Shown here: piece by piece, positions 24,322 through 35,335 of the stretch
Numbering within the stretch: the first letter of the stretch is position 1
Layout of the letters: the number at the start of each line of letters is the position of its first letter
NCBI GenBank assembly: GCA_961205875.1
Contig: OY540813.1
Span: forward strand, 33,017,001-33,081,000
Length of the DNA: 64,000 nucleotides
Source: Sialis fuliginosa
Taxonomy: Eukaryota; Arthropoda; Insecta; Megaloptera; Sialidae
Reading direction: 5' to 3'
Translations under genes and position numbers: made by a program
Notes under the pieces: generated by a model
Databases searched by the model: none
Told to the model about the DNA's origin: nothing
What the model saw: the letters and a program-made list of their open reading frames with translations, nothing else

Positions 24322-27300
24322 ATGAAATTTGTAAGAATACTAACGTTTCTAATCAGCTGTTTAGGTAAGATTTCTCATAACTTATATTATTATTTAATAC
24401 ATATAATATCAATTAAAATATTTTAAAAATAAAATATAAAACGGGTGCGACTGTGTCGGGATGCACATTTGAAGGATTAACGTGAATACGTTCCAAATTC
24501 AAGTTCGCGTTATCTGTGGCACTGGGGTTAAATAAAACTCAGACTCTTGATATACTTGCGCTGTCGGTGACCAAGCCGCTGACTTTCGTTATTTGGCGAG
24601 CCTTGTATCTCCCGACTCTTTCAGCTACTGGTAACGGTATATTTTCCGATAGCTGCTGAGACGCTCTTTCCAATGCTGTGCTTCTTTTATATTTCATATT
24701 GGTTTTTGTGCGTGTTTTAACCGACATTATAATTTTTTTTATCATTATATGAAGTTTTTAACTCAATAAAACAAGTTCAATGTTTTGATTTGTACTTGTA
24801 CCTCGTAGATCTAATTGAGATCTATAGCTTGACACCAACACCCTCGTGTTAACTGTTCTGAGTGTCGAATTACACTGATTATTTTACACAAGCGCGCAAA
24901 ATGATCGTAGTGTGTTTTAGGCGAGCGGATTATCCAGTCTAGCTCGCTTAGAATTGACAGTAACCGACCAATCGACGTTCTAGTGGCTAAAAATGATTTT
25001 ATTAAATTCTTTATATTTTTCTGAGAAAAAACATTTATATACATAATATTTTTTTATGCGGTCCTTCAATAGGTACAAACACTTTTTTGTTTAATAAATC
25101 TAAATCTGCATTAAAAAATCTGAAAAATTATGTAAGCTTCATTGGATTAAAATGAACATTTTTTGTCTCATAAACTTTTTTTTTAAATCAATAGTTGAAG
25201 ATAAAAAATATTTTAACTTTAAAAATAGCGAAAAATTCGTATATTTGTGATTTTTTCTCTCAGAAACTAATTGTTCAATCAGAATAAATCAAAAACAAAA
25301 AGAATCAGCCAACTTTAAACTATAACTAGATTTTTTTTCATTTTGATTATTACTGTAATTAAATGTAAAAACTTCATTAGAGCCGAACTCACTCTTTGCG
25401 CCTTAAATTGATATCATGGCTGGCTACAACATTCATTTAATAATTGAAATATTTAAATACTGGGATGAAAGCTTCAATAAAAACACTTTAGAATATTTTT
25501 ATTGCACATTTAGTCCAGTAACTTTATACATCACCGCATGCGTTAAATCCGGTAGTTCTGATTTTTTGCAGACTTGTTTATGATGTTGGCCTAATGAATA
25601 ATCCAAGTTTGTGACCTCGAGCGCCGAACGCAACTTTGTCAAAAATCGAAAAAACCGCGAAAAAATCGTTATTTTTTCAAATTTTGGCGATTATAACCCT
25701 AAAGGACTAGTTTTTGAAAAAACTTTTTTAGGGCGTTTTTAAAGTAGACTAAATTTGCTACAAAATGATACTAGAACTGTCTCTGTAGACCCAATAGTTT
25801 CCGAGATTAAGCCTTTCAAAGTTTATCATTTTTTTCGAACTTCGCAATTTTTTGCAATTCTGTCGTTCTGAATGAATTTTGACCCTGATTATACTATCGA
25901 AGCCCTGTACTTTTATGATGGGATGTTAAAAAAGAAAATGAGAAGTGTGAACGATGATGGTTAAGCTAAGCTATGAATAATGAAGTAAAAAAGATAAGTA
26001 CAACAAAAGTTAATAAGTTTATTTGTTAGGCAATTGAGTAATATTCAAAATCAAAAAATTAAATTAATCTTGGAAGGTCCCGGTTGAGGTTCGTCCGTAT
26101 CTGGATCGACGTATTGGGATGGCATATCCCCATCAGGGGATGGTGATGAATCGTCGACGTCTTGTGCCCACAAGTCATCCTCCATTTCGACATGAGTGTA
26201 ACTTGGATCTTCGAAGACGCTCAGAGCTCTTTGTGTTTTTCTGTGCAGCATCTACGGGGTAACCATCGAAAACTACTGCCACGTTTGAGCCATAGTGAGC
26301 AGAAATGTACTGTATGTATCTGTCAGCTATCGCACCAAATGATGAGCTTCGAGGCCACACAACATTGTGAAATAGATGCCCTCCATCCACTACTACAAAC
26401 TTCGTTAACCCTTGCTTCTCATTTAAGGTTACAGGTTGAAATACTGAATACAAGGTGGATTTTGTGCCCTTTCTCATTCCCTCTTCAGAGAACAATGACA
26501 TTGGGATTGGTGACAGTTCGTAAGTGAAGAACTCTCGCAATTCTTCATCCGATTGTTTTAAGACACACAACCTGTGAAACAGTGTTAGAGGATCAAAAGT
26601 TACCTGTTTATTGCCAACAGTTATAGTTCGTACAGCTGAAGAAAGGGACACCACATTGTTACCGCTCTTTTAATTAGAAGGATACCAATCGAACTTAGGC
26701 ATGAAAATTTGGCTTTATAGTTCATCACCATACCATATAATATTTTAAATGTTCTGTTGTATTATAACTATTTAATAATAATAATAATAAATAGTGTATG
26801 CCAATAATAGTAAATTAAATTCTAAGTTTATCTAAGAAGACAAAAATTAAAACTTTACCAGTTTATTTAATCTTAATCTAATATTACGTGACGACGATGT
26901 TGACATGTTTTCATTATCAGAGATAATTGTGAACGACTCACTAGAAGAGATCCTGGAAGATCCTGGAATGATCAACTCTATATTTAATGCTGTCTCTGTA
27001 ACTAGGGTTTGCAATCCCGCAATGCGGGATCCCGCACGTTTTGGAGATATGCGGATCCCGCAAAGAAAGTGCGGGATCCGCGCGGAATTTTTTGAACATT
27101 AAATTTGTAGGTCGCGTGCGTTTTGAATACTTGTATAGCGTAAATATGGATAAAAAAGGTAACTATTTTGAAAAAAAAAATTAAGGCAGAGATGACTGAA
27201 TATGAAACTAGTGGAATTTTTACATATCTCTTGTTCACGATTAGTTAAGTGGTTACATACCTCCAGAATTAAAAAAAAACGTTCGAAAAATGTGACCGCG

Positions 27301-30300
27301 TAACCGATTAAAATATGCCAGGATTCGCGCGACTCAGGCGACGAAAAAAGCTTGAACAGTCCGCAGATTACAACAAAAAGAAAACATAAAAAATACAAAA
27401 TACAAAAATTTAGAAGAAGAATGACAGATTAAATAAAAGTTAACCACAAAAATTTAATATACAAAATTCGTGTTTTCTCACAAACTATCTTTTTCTATAC
27501 GATTTACACGATATTTTTTTAACAGTATTGTCTCTAAAATACAACCGTAAATAATGATATTTAGTGGTTTAGTTTTACGTGAAATACCGTATATACCGGT
27601 ACGGCGTAAAAAGTGACCTACGTATAAAACAAGGGCTAATTTATACGCAACCAAGGAGTTAAAAAAATTAAAATAGTATAATCGAACAAAAAGACAAAAA
27701 TAATACCTAACAGATTAGACAACCTCCTATTTACAGGTGTTTTTTATGGATTTTACATCGGTCTATACGGTACGTGTTACGTTTACGTATCATATGTTAT
27801 ATGTTATCGCTATGGAACTATACTTCACACGAGCAATACTAGTACACTTTGTCGGAGGTAATTGGAACTTCATCCCGCTAGAGTTATTCGAGTGACGTCT
27901 AAAATATTGCAAAAAATTGCGAAGTTCGAAAAAAATGATAAACTTTGAAAGGCTTAATCTCGGAAACTATTGGGTCTACAGAGACAATTCTAGTATCATA
28001 TTGTAGCAAATTTAGTCTACTTTAAAAACGTCCTAAATAAGTTTTTTCAAAAACTAGTCCTTTAGGGTTATAATCGCCAAAATTTGAAAAAATAACGATT
28101 TTTTCGCGGTTTTTTTGATTTTTGACAAAGTTGCGTTCGGCGCTCGAGGTCACAAACTTGGATTATTCATTAGGCCAGCATCATAAACAAGTCTGCAAAA
28201 AATCAGAACTACCGGATTTAACGCATACTACCCCATACATTCAGGCGACAAAGTTACTGGACTAATTTATTTGTCACAATTATTTTCTTTATTATTACAT
28301 TCATCTACAAAAAATATTTTTGTTCTTGTTGCGAAAAGTTTCCTTGTACAGCTAAAACATGCTCTTGTTTGGATTTAGATTTAAAATGTTGTTCAGTTTG
28401 TAGATGTTCTGATAAGTGTAATAATAAAGAAAATAATTGTGACATATAAATGTTTTTATTGAAGCTTTCATCCCAGTATTTAAATATTTCAATTATTAAA
28501 TGAATGTTGTAGCCAGCCATGATATCAATTTAAGGCGCAAAGAGTGAGTTCGGCTCTAATGAAGTTTTTACATTTAATTACAGTAATAATCAAAATGAAA
28601 AAAAATCTAGTTATAGTTTAAAGTTGGCTGATTCTTTTTGTTTTTGATTTATTCTGATTGAACAATTAGTTTCTGAGAAAAAAAATCACAAATATACGAA
28701 TTTTTCGCTATTTTTAAAGTTCAAATATTTTTTATCTTCAAAACTATTGATTTAACCCGAGTCGAAATATAAAACCTTGATTGAACTTAAGTGCTTTAAA
28801 CTAAGATTTCTAGGTGTAAATAGTTTTTGTAGCAATGGAGATTGTATGTTAAACAAAACTCATTTCAGACCTAAGCATAGCAGTTTTGTCCGCTTATTCG
28901 ATGTTTAAGGCGAAAATGAGTTCTAGAAATCTGTTACAAACCCGTAAATCCTAAAGTCGCATAAAAATTTATAGAACCTTGTCTTACCTTAGAAGCCCTA
29001 TATATATATATAGGTAACCATTATTGATATTTATTTTAATTAATTTGAATAATAATAATTATTTATCATATATACTAGCTTATTATATAATTTGCATAAA
29101 AAATCTCTAAAAATTAATATAAAAATAATTACTATCTCAAATAAAAGGTTTTTTTATGCAAATTTTAAAATTAGCTAGTATATATGATAGAGAATTATTA
29201 TTATTGAAAGTAACTATTTAATTAAAATAATTATCTTCTTTCACGACAGAGCTGGTGCAAAATCATAACTTGCGATGATAAACTATCTTACATAGAATTT
29301 ATAAAAGTCATTCATTTACATATTTTAAAGAGCAACTAAATTATATGCAGGCCCGGATTTACCATGCAAGCAGAGTAGGCAACTGCCTAGGGCGGCAAGA
29401 ATTGAAGGGCGGCAAATTTTGGTGGAAACTTTGAAAACTTGTTATATTCGTGGGAATTGAATTTGATTTTGATTCCATTATCGATGAGTTTGCCATCCGA
29501 AAATCGAGACGTAAAAATTTCAACACATAAGCAATAATTTCTCTATACATGTAACTCAAGCATGACTAAAAAAAAGGTCTTCAATTTTTAGTTTTTATGT
29601 TTCCTAATGTAACTTTATAAAATTTGAAACTGACGCAACCAAAAAAAAAAGATCCTGAGTTTTATATTTTGACATCTATGACTTAAACTGTTAGTTTCGA
29701 GGGGGGGAGGGGGTCGGCAATTTTCGCAACTGCCTAGGGGCGGCAAATTTCTAAATCCGGGCCTGATTATATGCCACCCATACCTCTTAGTGGATAAAAT
29801 TAAAACAAAACCAAATATTTGTTTAATTCATTTATTATATTATTTTTAGGGTCCCAAAGAAACCCTTTTTGTTGTTCGTCCACCCATCCTTTTTGGTCAA
29901 AGCAAAGTATCTCATAAACTATATAAGCTACAAACTTAGAATGAAGATATTAAAAAATACTAAAATCAGCAATATCATTGAAAATTTTGGAGAAATAGTG
30001 GATGGAGGAAGGGGGGGGGGGGGGGGGGCAGTTAATTTAATGCTCATATGTAGGCATGTGAGATGTGAAAATGTGGATCTCAATTAGTAGAATTTTACAC
30101 TCGTGTATGAGTCGGTCAATTTTTAAATATAATAAGAAATTATCAAGTATAATTGAAAAACATTTAATTTTTGTTATAACTTGATACAAAAAATTTTTTT
30201 AGGAAAAAGCTGGTTAAAAATATATGTATTTTCAAAACATAATAAACCTAAATGCTTTATTTATAAAAAAATATATATTTCATATGTAAAAATCAAGATT

Positions 30301-33300
30301 TAATTTTAAAAACATATATTTTTTTTAATTATAAGATTGAAACAATTAAAATTGAACTAATGATCATCAAATAAGAAGTAGGTAATAATAATTTTTCTCT
30401 AAAAAATATTGTTATTTTTAAATTATTTTTCAAGCCTGAGTTCAGTACATGAACGTAATTTTCTTGCAAGCAAAATTAATCATGCCCGAACTGAGCTCGG
30501 GTTTGGTCATTTCTGCCAGTTTAGTATGCCCGAGCTGAGCTCAGGTCTGGGCGTTAAGGGATTAAATATAAAAATTTATTTTTTTAAATAATTTACTACA
30601 TTATTACCAATAAATTTAATGCTCCTTTAGCGCTAAATATTCCTTTAAAGTAGATTTGGCTTTAATTGAAACATGTACGTTCTAAAAACAATGCAAAAAA
30701 TTAAAAATCCCTGTAATTAAATGTACCTACTATGCTTGGTTCAATTGATAATTCGAGTTAGTTAAAGGAGCATTTAGTTAAACTTGGTAATATCCGTGTG
30801 TAATTAGATTTTTTTAATAAAAGATTTCAAACAAATAAAAAATTTTAAACATAAATATAAATATGGTGAAGAAGCAATTAAGTATAAAAATTAACATTTT
30901 TAATTAATTCAGTCAATCAAATACATTTTTTTATAGATAGACGTTTGTTACTTGTGAGTTTATTAATTACATCTGTGAATTTTTTCTCATCAATTTTCTC
31001 GTCTGTTGTTGCACTCGCCCAGTCTGTGAAAAGATAATAATTTTACTTCATTATTATCAACATTCTGCAAACAATATGACGAATACAAATTTGTTTATTT
31101 AACTGTGCATCACTTGTAATCTGCTCTTATAATGCAATTAAACAAACTAAGTAATCTATAATTTATTCCACTAAGGCTGATCGATCTCCGATTACAAAAG
31201 GGATGAAAAGAAAAATCAAAGATGTATTCATAATTAATATTTATGTATTGAATGAAAAGCTTTAGTCACCATAAAATGGCGGGATGTTCGCCACGGATCC
31301 CTTTTGCCAAGTAATTTCCAATTTAGTTTCCATATATTTCTAATATTGCTCCTTTTACTAATGTCTTTCAATCTTGAGTTCCTCTAGAAGTTTCACTTCT
31401 TTTTTAGATACTGAACTTGAGGGAAGATATATATTATAACTCTCCCTAATTTTTGTTTTTTTCCGAGCAGGCATGGTGTACCAGTCAGGTAGCTAAAAAA
31501 TTATTAATAATATTTAACTATAACGTTGAATTGAAAATAACCCAAAGAAAATTGTCTTTTTACAATACCTTGTGATCTTGTCGTGATAATAATGTGGCTC
31601 TTTCTTGGATTTCAAAACTTTTTTCTACAGTTCGCAGGATTTTACGAAAGAATAATAAAATATTCTCAGTGACTGAAAAAGAAGTAATAATTAAAAGAAG
31701 TTATGATTAAATTAATTATTTATATACGATTGACTATAAAAATGAACAATGTATTCCTAAATAAACATATTATACTGTCATATGAGGTTATAACTAGTGA
31801 TGAGCTGTAGAAAACCCTTTGTTAATATGTATATGCATTATTTTTATAAATAAACCATAAAATAACATATATTAACATTAAGATTTTTATATTTAGCCAT
31901 GAGCAAACTCTTTGTTAAAAATTTCATAGCTCACCACTGGTTATAACTCACAATTATATAGAGAAATCAAAAAACAATGACTATTTATCAATAAAATAGC
32001 GCTTAAGATATTTTATAGCCCCCAATTTTAGTGGTCACTGGTGCATAAGGTACTTTTAATTGGTGGTTTAAGATATTTTACAGTGCACTGCAAACACCTT
32101 TTCAATGTTTCATATATATGTACAAAATTGGACTACCAATTGATATTTGATTTATTAAATTAATATGCAATAATATAATTCACAATTAACAGGTGCGATA
32201 TTTGAAAATATCTTAAGTGCCATTACGATACTTTATCATAGTCAGTTACAATAATTTATAAAGCAGATATCAGTGGTTACGATTCTTTATCTGGCGGCTA
32301 TGATACTTAACCGCCCTACCTTTGGGTTATTATTCAAAAAATTGTTAAGTCATCAAGTTTTTTTTCATTAGATTTCTCAATAACAATACTTGATTACATG
32401 TACGTAGGAACAATTTGACGTACCACAAACGTTTTGTGAGTTGCGTTGCGGGTATAGTTTTTTATGTACCTGAACGTACGGGATACGGCTTATTGCGTTC
32501 GGGCGATAATATAACGGCCGTATCACGCACGTTCATATGGGTAGGGCGGTTAAAAAACAATGGTGGATACGATTATACGATAGTCAAAGTTACAGAATCG
32601 ATCGGTAATATCAAGCAGATTATCGTAACCATCATAACTCAATTTTACAAAAAATGTTGCTTATGATACTTTACCTTGTAGGGGACGATATGGATAGACA
32701 GACATACTTTAATTCCATAGGAAGGTGAACGTGAAATACTCTTTGAAGTTCCGTCTGTAGACAGAATAAATTCTTAATTAAAATAAATGTTTATTATGAT
32801 TTTTCATTTTTTTAGCTAGGTATTTTATTGCAAAATTTTTTTGAATAAATAATCAAATTATACATTGTTCGTGCAGTAAAAAACAAACAATTACAAAGTT
32901 CGTATTTAAATTTGACAATAAAAATTACACCAAATTTTTCTAATATTTTTATACATCAAAATCATTCAAAATAATATAATATGTAAAAGTATGTAGCAAC
33001 ACCTGATAGGTATTTACTTCATTGCAAAATTATAGTGAACATATAAATTTCATTACCTACTTAATGTTGTTTTAAAGAAGCAAAGACATGTAATTAATAA
33101 AATATGTACTTACGTGAAGATAAAACAGATTACTGTATTGAACTTTGTGTTTATGAACTACTGTATTATAATAATTTCCATAATTTCGTTGTAAAAATAC
33201 GACAGATGATAAAACCATGATAGAAGTAAATGTGTACACAAGGTTTGACAGCACTTCACTTACAATGAACAAAGAACAAAATGGTAACCAATCACAAAGC

Positions 33301-35050
33301 TAGCTTTAATTTGCGCAAGCGCTCTCAACGTTTCAATTCATAGAAATTATAACATTTCATATAGTAGAAACGATGTTTTAATATGTAGAAAAAGGAAACC
33401 AATTTGTTCCCAAATGAGGGGAAGACAAAATTATGTAAAGTGTACTCAAAAAATGTGTTTAATAGATGGATTAGGTCGCCATCCATTCTTTTCTACCGAA
33501 TGTTTGCGTTTTTAGCAAGTTACTCTATATTATAATATTTCTATGGTTAAATACGCATGCGCATCTCCTGTCTACCATAATATATTGGATATATGTAATG
33601 AAAAAAATCAGATTTGTTTTTGCAATATTTTATTTTATTATAAATATAAAGTACTGGTACCAATATTAACTGCTTTAAGAACGAGATATACTGTTTTTTG
33701 GAATTAATGAGCTTCTTTTTTGTAATTCTCGTGAACTCTTGTTACTAAGAAAACAAGTACCTCTTTATTAAATCAATTTAATTACTTACCTCTCATTTAA
33801 ATGTTTTTTTTTTTTATAGGTAAAATGTATTATTATCGGTGGTCAGGCCAGAATAGGAATTTGTTTGTTGAATATAATATATGTTTTCTTATTTATAAAG
33901 TTATAAGTTCATAAATAAATCAATGAATTTACCTTCATAATATATTTTAATCCAGAAACGTGTTACTGATAATAATATATTATATAAATATTTTTATAAT
34001 TTTTTGTGCTTTATATATTCAAATATAATTTAATCACTTCGCCATTAAATAAAAAGTGTAAATGATTAATTATTGTTTATAAAAATTTTCAGATTGGCTT
34101 TTACAATATTTTATTTTATACTTTTAAAAGTATATATATATATAGTCATAAATAGAGTTTATGCGTTAAAGACGAGTTTCAAAAACACGTTTAACATCTA
34201 TCGATTCTCTTATTACATGTATAAGATTAAAACACGTTCCATTTTTAAGCAGTTAAACGAACAACAAAGGAATTTAGGATTTAAAAAATATAACTAGGTT
34301 TTATTTTTCGACTCGGGTAGAAACCACAGTTTCTCCGTTTTTCCAGTAGTTAAAAAAAAAGTTTATGAGACAAAAAATGTTCATTTTAATCCAATAAAGC
34401 TTACATAATTTTTTCAGATTTTTTAATGCAGATTTAGATTTATTAAACAAAAAAATGTTTGTACCTATTGAAGGACCGCATAAAAAAATATTATGTATAT
34501 AGATGTTTTTTCTCAGAAAAATATAAAGAATTTAATAAAATCATTTTTGGCCACTAGAACGTCGATTGGTCGGTTAGTGTACTCGAAATAGCTGTAATCC
34601 GCTCTCCTATTTAGCCCCCCTCCACCTATACTGCCTTTCCACGGGGGTGGCTCAGTGTTTAATGGGTACGGACCAATACTTGGTTAGAATTATACCAAAA
34701 TCATCTTTTAGTTTCCGAGTTATTCAATAGTTTTAGATCACCCTGAAAACATTACATCAAGTTTTTAAAATACCCCCGCTTACCCAGTATTTGGCTGGCG
34801 TGAAACACTAGACGTTATTCACGTCAAAAAGGCGTTAGGTTATTTTTAGTGAATACAGATTCGATTTTTGTTAACAGTTTTACTAATCAGCACCGTTTCA
34901 AGTCGTTCCATTCCCATTCCACATGAGAACCAAAACCTGCATTTGAGCCTGGACCCTGTGGAAGTAGCTAAAGCTATACAAGAAAATGGCACTTTTCATA
35001 CACATCTAGTTATCAAAGAAGATTTAGATTTAACCATTTATTCATTATGA
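24322..35050 (+). CDS. Small secreted protein, 71 aa, two exons with a 10.5 kb intron
   Basis: Exon 1 (24322-24364) encodes MKFVRILTFLISCL plus one base, then donor GTAAGA. Exon 2 (34878-35050) follows acceptor TTTTTGTTAACAG, completes a Val codon and continues LLISTVSSRSIPIPHENQNL to a TGA. The phases match. Residues 1-23 form a signal peptide (basic residue R5, hydrophobic core), with likely cleavage after SS, leaving about 48 residues. The mature part has no cysteine, has one N-glycosylation sequon (N51-G-T), and is rich in acidic and aliphatic residues. I do not recognise the family; a small secreted peptide, salivary or epithelial, is a guess. Promoter and poly(A) signal are in place, and both exons look free of repeats. 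Further small exons in the intron cannot be excluded. Confidence 0.72.
24440..24560 (+). repeat. Short dispersed repeat
   Basis: GCGACTGTGTCGGGATGCAC, GACGTGAATACGT-like sequence and GGTTAAATAAAA-TCAGACT recur at 44245-44325 in the same order. It is a small interspersed repeat at the intron edge. Confidence 0.55.
26051..26654 (-). pseudogene. Fragment of a PIN-like family gene
   Basis: The reverse-strand reading gives VTFDPLTLFHRLCVLKQSDE, then YELSPIPMSLFSEEGMRKGT, VVVDGGHLFHNVVWPR and VAVVFDGYPVDA. I recognise this as the N-terminal third of a large, unnamed animal protein family. Its members carry a PIN-like nuclease fold and usually end in a cysteine-rich CXC motif. A plausible acceptor, CTTTCTTCAG, precedes codon 1 of the conserved part (exon from 26635). 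After VVFDGYP the frame shifts to a tail ending SPSPDGDMPSQYVDPDTDEP, and an AATAAA-type signal follows near 26010. Most of the nuclease domain is missing, so this is a truncated copy carried in the centre of the palindrome. A weaker exon-like stretch with donor CTG|GTAAAG lies at 26859-27003, but its phase does not fit. Confidence 0.55.
27003..27095 (+). repeat. GCGGGATCC-rich hAT-like end
   Basis: AGGGTTTGCAATCCCGC is followed by several copies of GCGGGATCC(C)GC within 80 bp. hAT elements often have a short end followed by GC-rich subterminal repeats like this. No matching opposite end was found, so it may be a truncated end. Confidence 0.4.
27096..27895. other. Unclassified interior of the large palindrome
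   Basis: No conserved coding was seen. It is rich in CGTATAC-type dinucleotides around 27580-27790, but no terminal repeats could be assigned. The overlapping reverse frames at 27002-27398 have no family resemblance. Confidence 0.4.
28269..28447. mobile_element. Short hairpin insertion, about 180 bp
   Basis: Ends TGTCACAATTATTTTCTTTA and complement delimit a segment absent from the corresponding point of the left arm (near 25490-25512). It is therefore an insertion into the right arm. Forward translation of its interior is cysteine-rich (see findings). Confidence 0.6.
29044..29205. repeat. AT-rich hairpin
   Basis: ATCATATATACTAGCT and AGCTAGTATATATGAT, with inner TTTGCATAAAAAA and its complement, form a hairpin of about 160 bp. 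Confidence 0.55.
29348..29765. mobile_element. Non-autonomous hAT element, 418 bp
   Basis: Ends CAGGCCCGGATTTA and complement are flanked by a perfect 8-bp duplication, ATTATATG (29340-29347, 29766-29773). Subterminal CAACTGCCTAGGGCGGCAA occurs on both sides. This end and the 8-bp duplication are typical of a widespread animal hAT lineage. The open frame across it is a chance frame. Perfect duplications point to a fairly young insertion. Confidence 0.92.
29847..30100 (-). repeat. Fragment of the GGGTTCC / GGCATGTGG family
   Basis: It begins AGGGTCCCAAAGAAACCC and ends in GGCATGTGAGATGTG-AAATGTGGATCTCAATTAG, matching the modules at 9190-10818 and 36440-36790. It contains a run of 18 G at 30011-30028. 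Confidence 0.55.
30101..30900. other. AT-rich stretch with a palindromic minisatellite
   Basis: Nothing coding is supported. At 30482-30555 two units close to GCCCGARCTGAGCTCRGGTY, each containing the palindrome CTGAGCTCRG, are separated by about 30 bp. Confidence 0.5.
30917..33272 (-). pseudogene. Exons of an unidentified spliced gene inside the TTAA element
   Basis: Reverse-strand exons with good splice sites: exon 1 (about 33272-33114) includes MVLSSVVFLQRNYGNYYN, donor GTAAGT. Exon 2 (32754-32675), after acceptor TCTGTCTACAG, gives TELQRVFHVHLPMELKYV, donor GTAAAG. Exon 3 (31672-31569), after TTTTTCAG, gives ENILLFFRKILRTVEKSFEI, donor GTATTG. Exon 4 (31492 to about 31270), in phase with exon 3, gives LPDWYTMPARKKTKIRESYN, and then the frame shifts. 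Exon 5 (31023-30917), after CTTTTCACAG, gives WASATTDEKIDEKKFTDVIN to a stop. Exon 2 to exon 3 phases do not fit, so an exon is missing or lost. I do not recognise the product. It could be a transposon gene or captured host DNA. Probably broken. Confidence 0.4.
31980..32665. other. Likely insertion within the gene remnant
   Basis: The part at 32410-32600 is richer in CpG than its surroundings and reads open on the forward strand (32415-32666) without family resemblance. Motifs CCGCCCTACC (about 32311) and GGGTAGGGCGG (about 32539) are inverted, as are GGTTACGATTC and GGATACGATTATACG-type pieces. This suggests an inverted-repeat insertion between exons 2 and 3. Confidence 0.35.
33273..34072. 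other. Non-coding part of the TTAA element
   Basis: It may include the 5' region of the gene remnant. No promoter motif could be assigned with confidence. Confidence 0.35.
34614..34860. repeat. Repeat fragment next to the terminal exon
   Basis: GGGGGTATTTT (inverted) and CCAGTATTTGGCTGGCGTGAAACAC-type sequence at 34765-34812 look like one end of a GTTTCACGCCAGCC MITE. The partner end was not found. Confidence 0.35.
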
Positions 35051-35099
35051 TACACTGAATATTATGTTTACTCTCTTTTGTATGGGTTATTAAGGTATA

Positions 35100-35105
35100 A
35101 ATAAA
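35100..35105 (+). promoter_or_regulatory. Poly(A) signal AATAAA
   Basis: AATAAA lies 50 bp after the stop codon of the secreted-protein gene, giving a short 3' untranslated region. Confidence 0.65.
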
Positions 35106-35335
35106 TTATTTTAATCCATATGTGTATCATTTTTATACAAACAACATAATATATAATAATAATATAATATATTATTATATATAATACATATAATTAGTTT
35201 TCTAATGTCCTTATGTCAAAAATGTAATACACATTCGTAGATATAATAATTAATTTGACAATTTGAATTTAGTAGCATTTGTTTCCAAGGCAACATGAAT
35301 TTTAATTAGTATCTCAAAATTAAATTTTTAGGGTG
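35106..35335. other. AT microsatellite-rich spacer
   Basis: Alternating ATAATA and TATATA tracts at 35150-35195; nothing else seen. Confidence 0.45.

Larger units (their letters stand above)
28756..34349 (-). mobile_element. TTAA-flanked element, 5.6 kb, piggyBac-like ends
   Basis: The left end is TTAA then CCCGAGTCGAAATATAAAAC. The matching inverted end stops at GGG (34317), with 20 of 21 bases conserved. A TTAA (34350-34353) lies 32 bp beyond it, after a module also present at 54900-54930. The two TTAA copies sit exactly where the right arm of the surrounding palindrome is broken, so the insertion boundaries are sound. TTAA targets with CCC...GGG ends are typical of piggyBac. No piggyBac transposase is seen, but exon-like coding on the reverse strand lies inside. 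Confidence 0.6.
24914..34613. mobile_element. Large inverted-repeat element filling the intron
   Basis: The left arm (about 24914-25890) pairs with a right arm split into 27900-28753 and 34354-34613. Paired blocks include ACCGACCAATCGACGTTCTA, GCGGTCCTTCAATAGGTACA, AAGAATCAGCCAACTTTAAA and CCTCGAGCGCCGAACGCAAC. The right arm is interrupted by the TTAA-flanked element at 28756-34349 and by a hairpin at 28269-28447. The centre holds the PIN-like gene fragment. Arms near 1 kb carrying a gene fragment make this a foldback-type element with cargo. Its ends and target duplication are not resolved. Confidence 0.7.

Noticed and set aside
26162-26527. Forward open frame of 121 codons
   Set aside because: It is antisense to the recognisable PIN-like fragment.
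26859-27003. Upstream exon of the PIN-like fragment
   Set aside because: A donor-like CTG|GTAAAG is present, but joining it to the next acceptor puts a stop in the required frame, so it was not called.
28305-28520. Reverse frame starting MAGYNIHLIIEIFKYWDE as a gene
   Set aside because: The same start appears at 25416 because both palindrome arms are copies; the frames diverge at the hairpin insertion and match no family I know.
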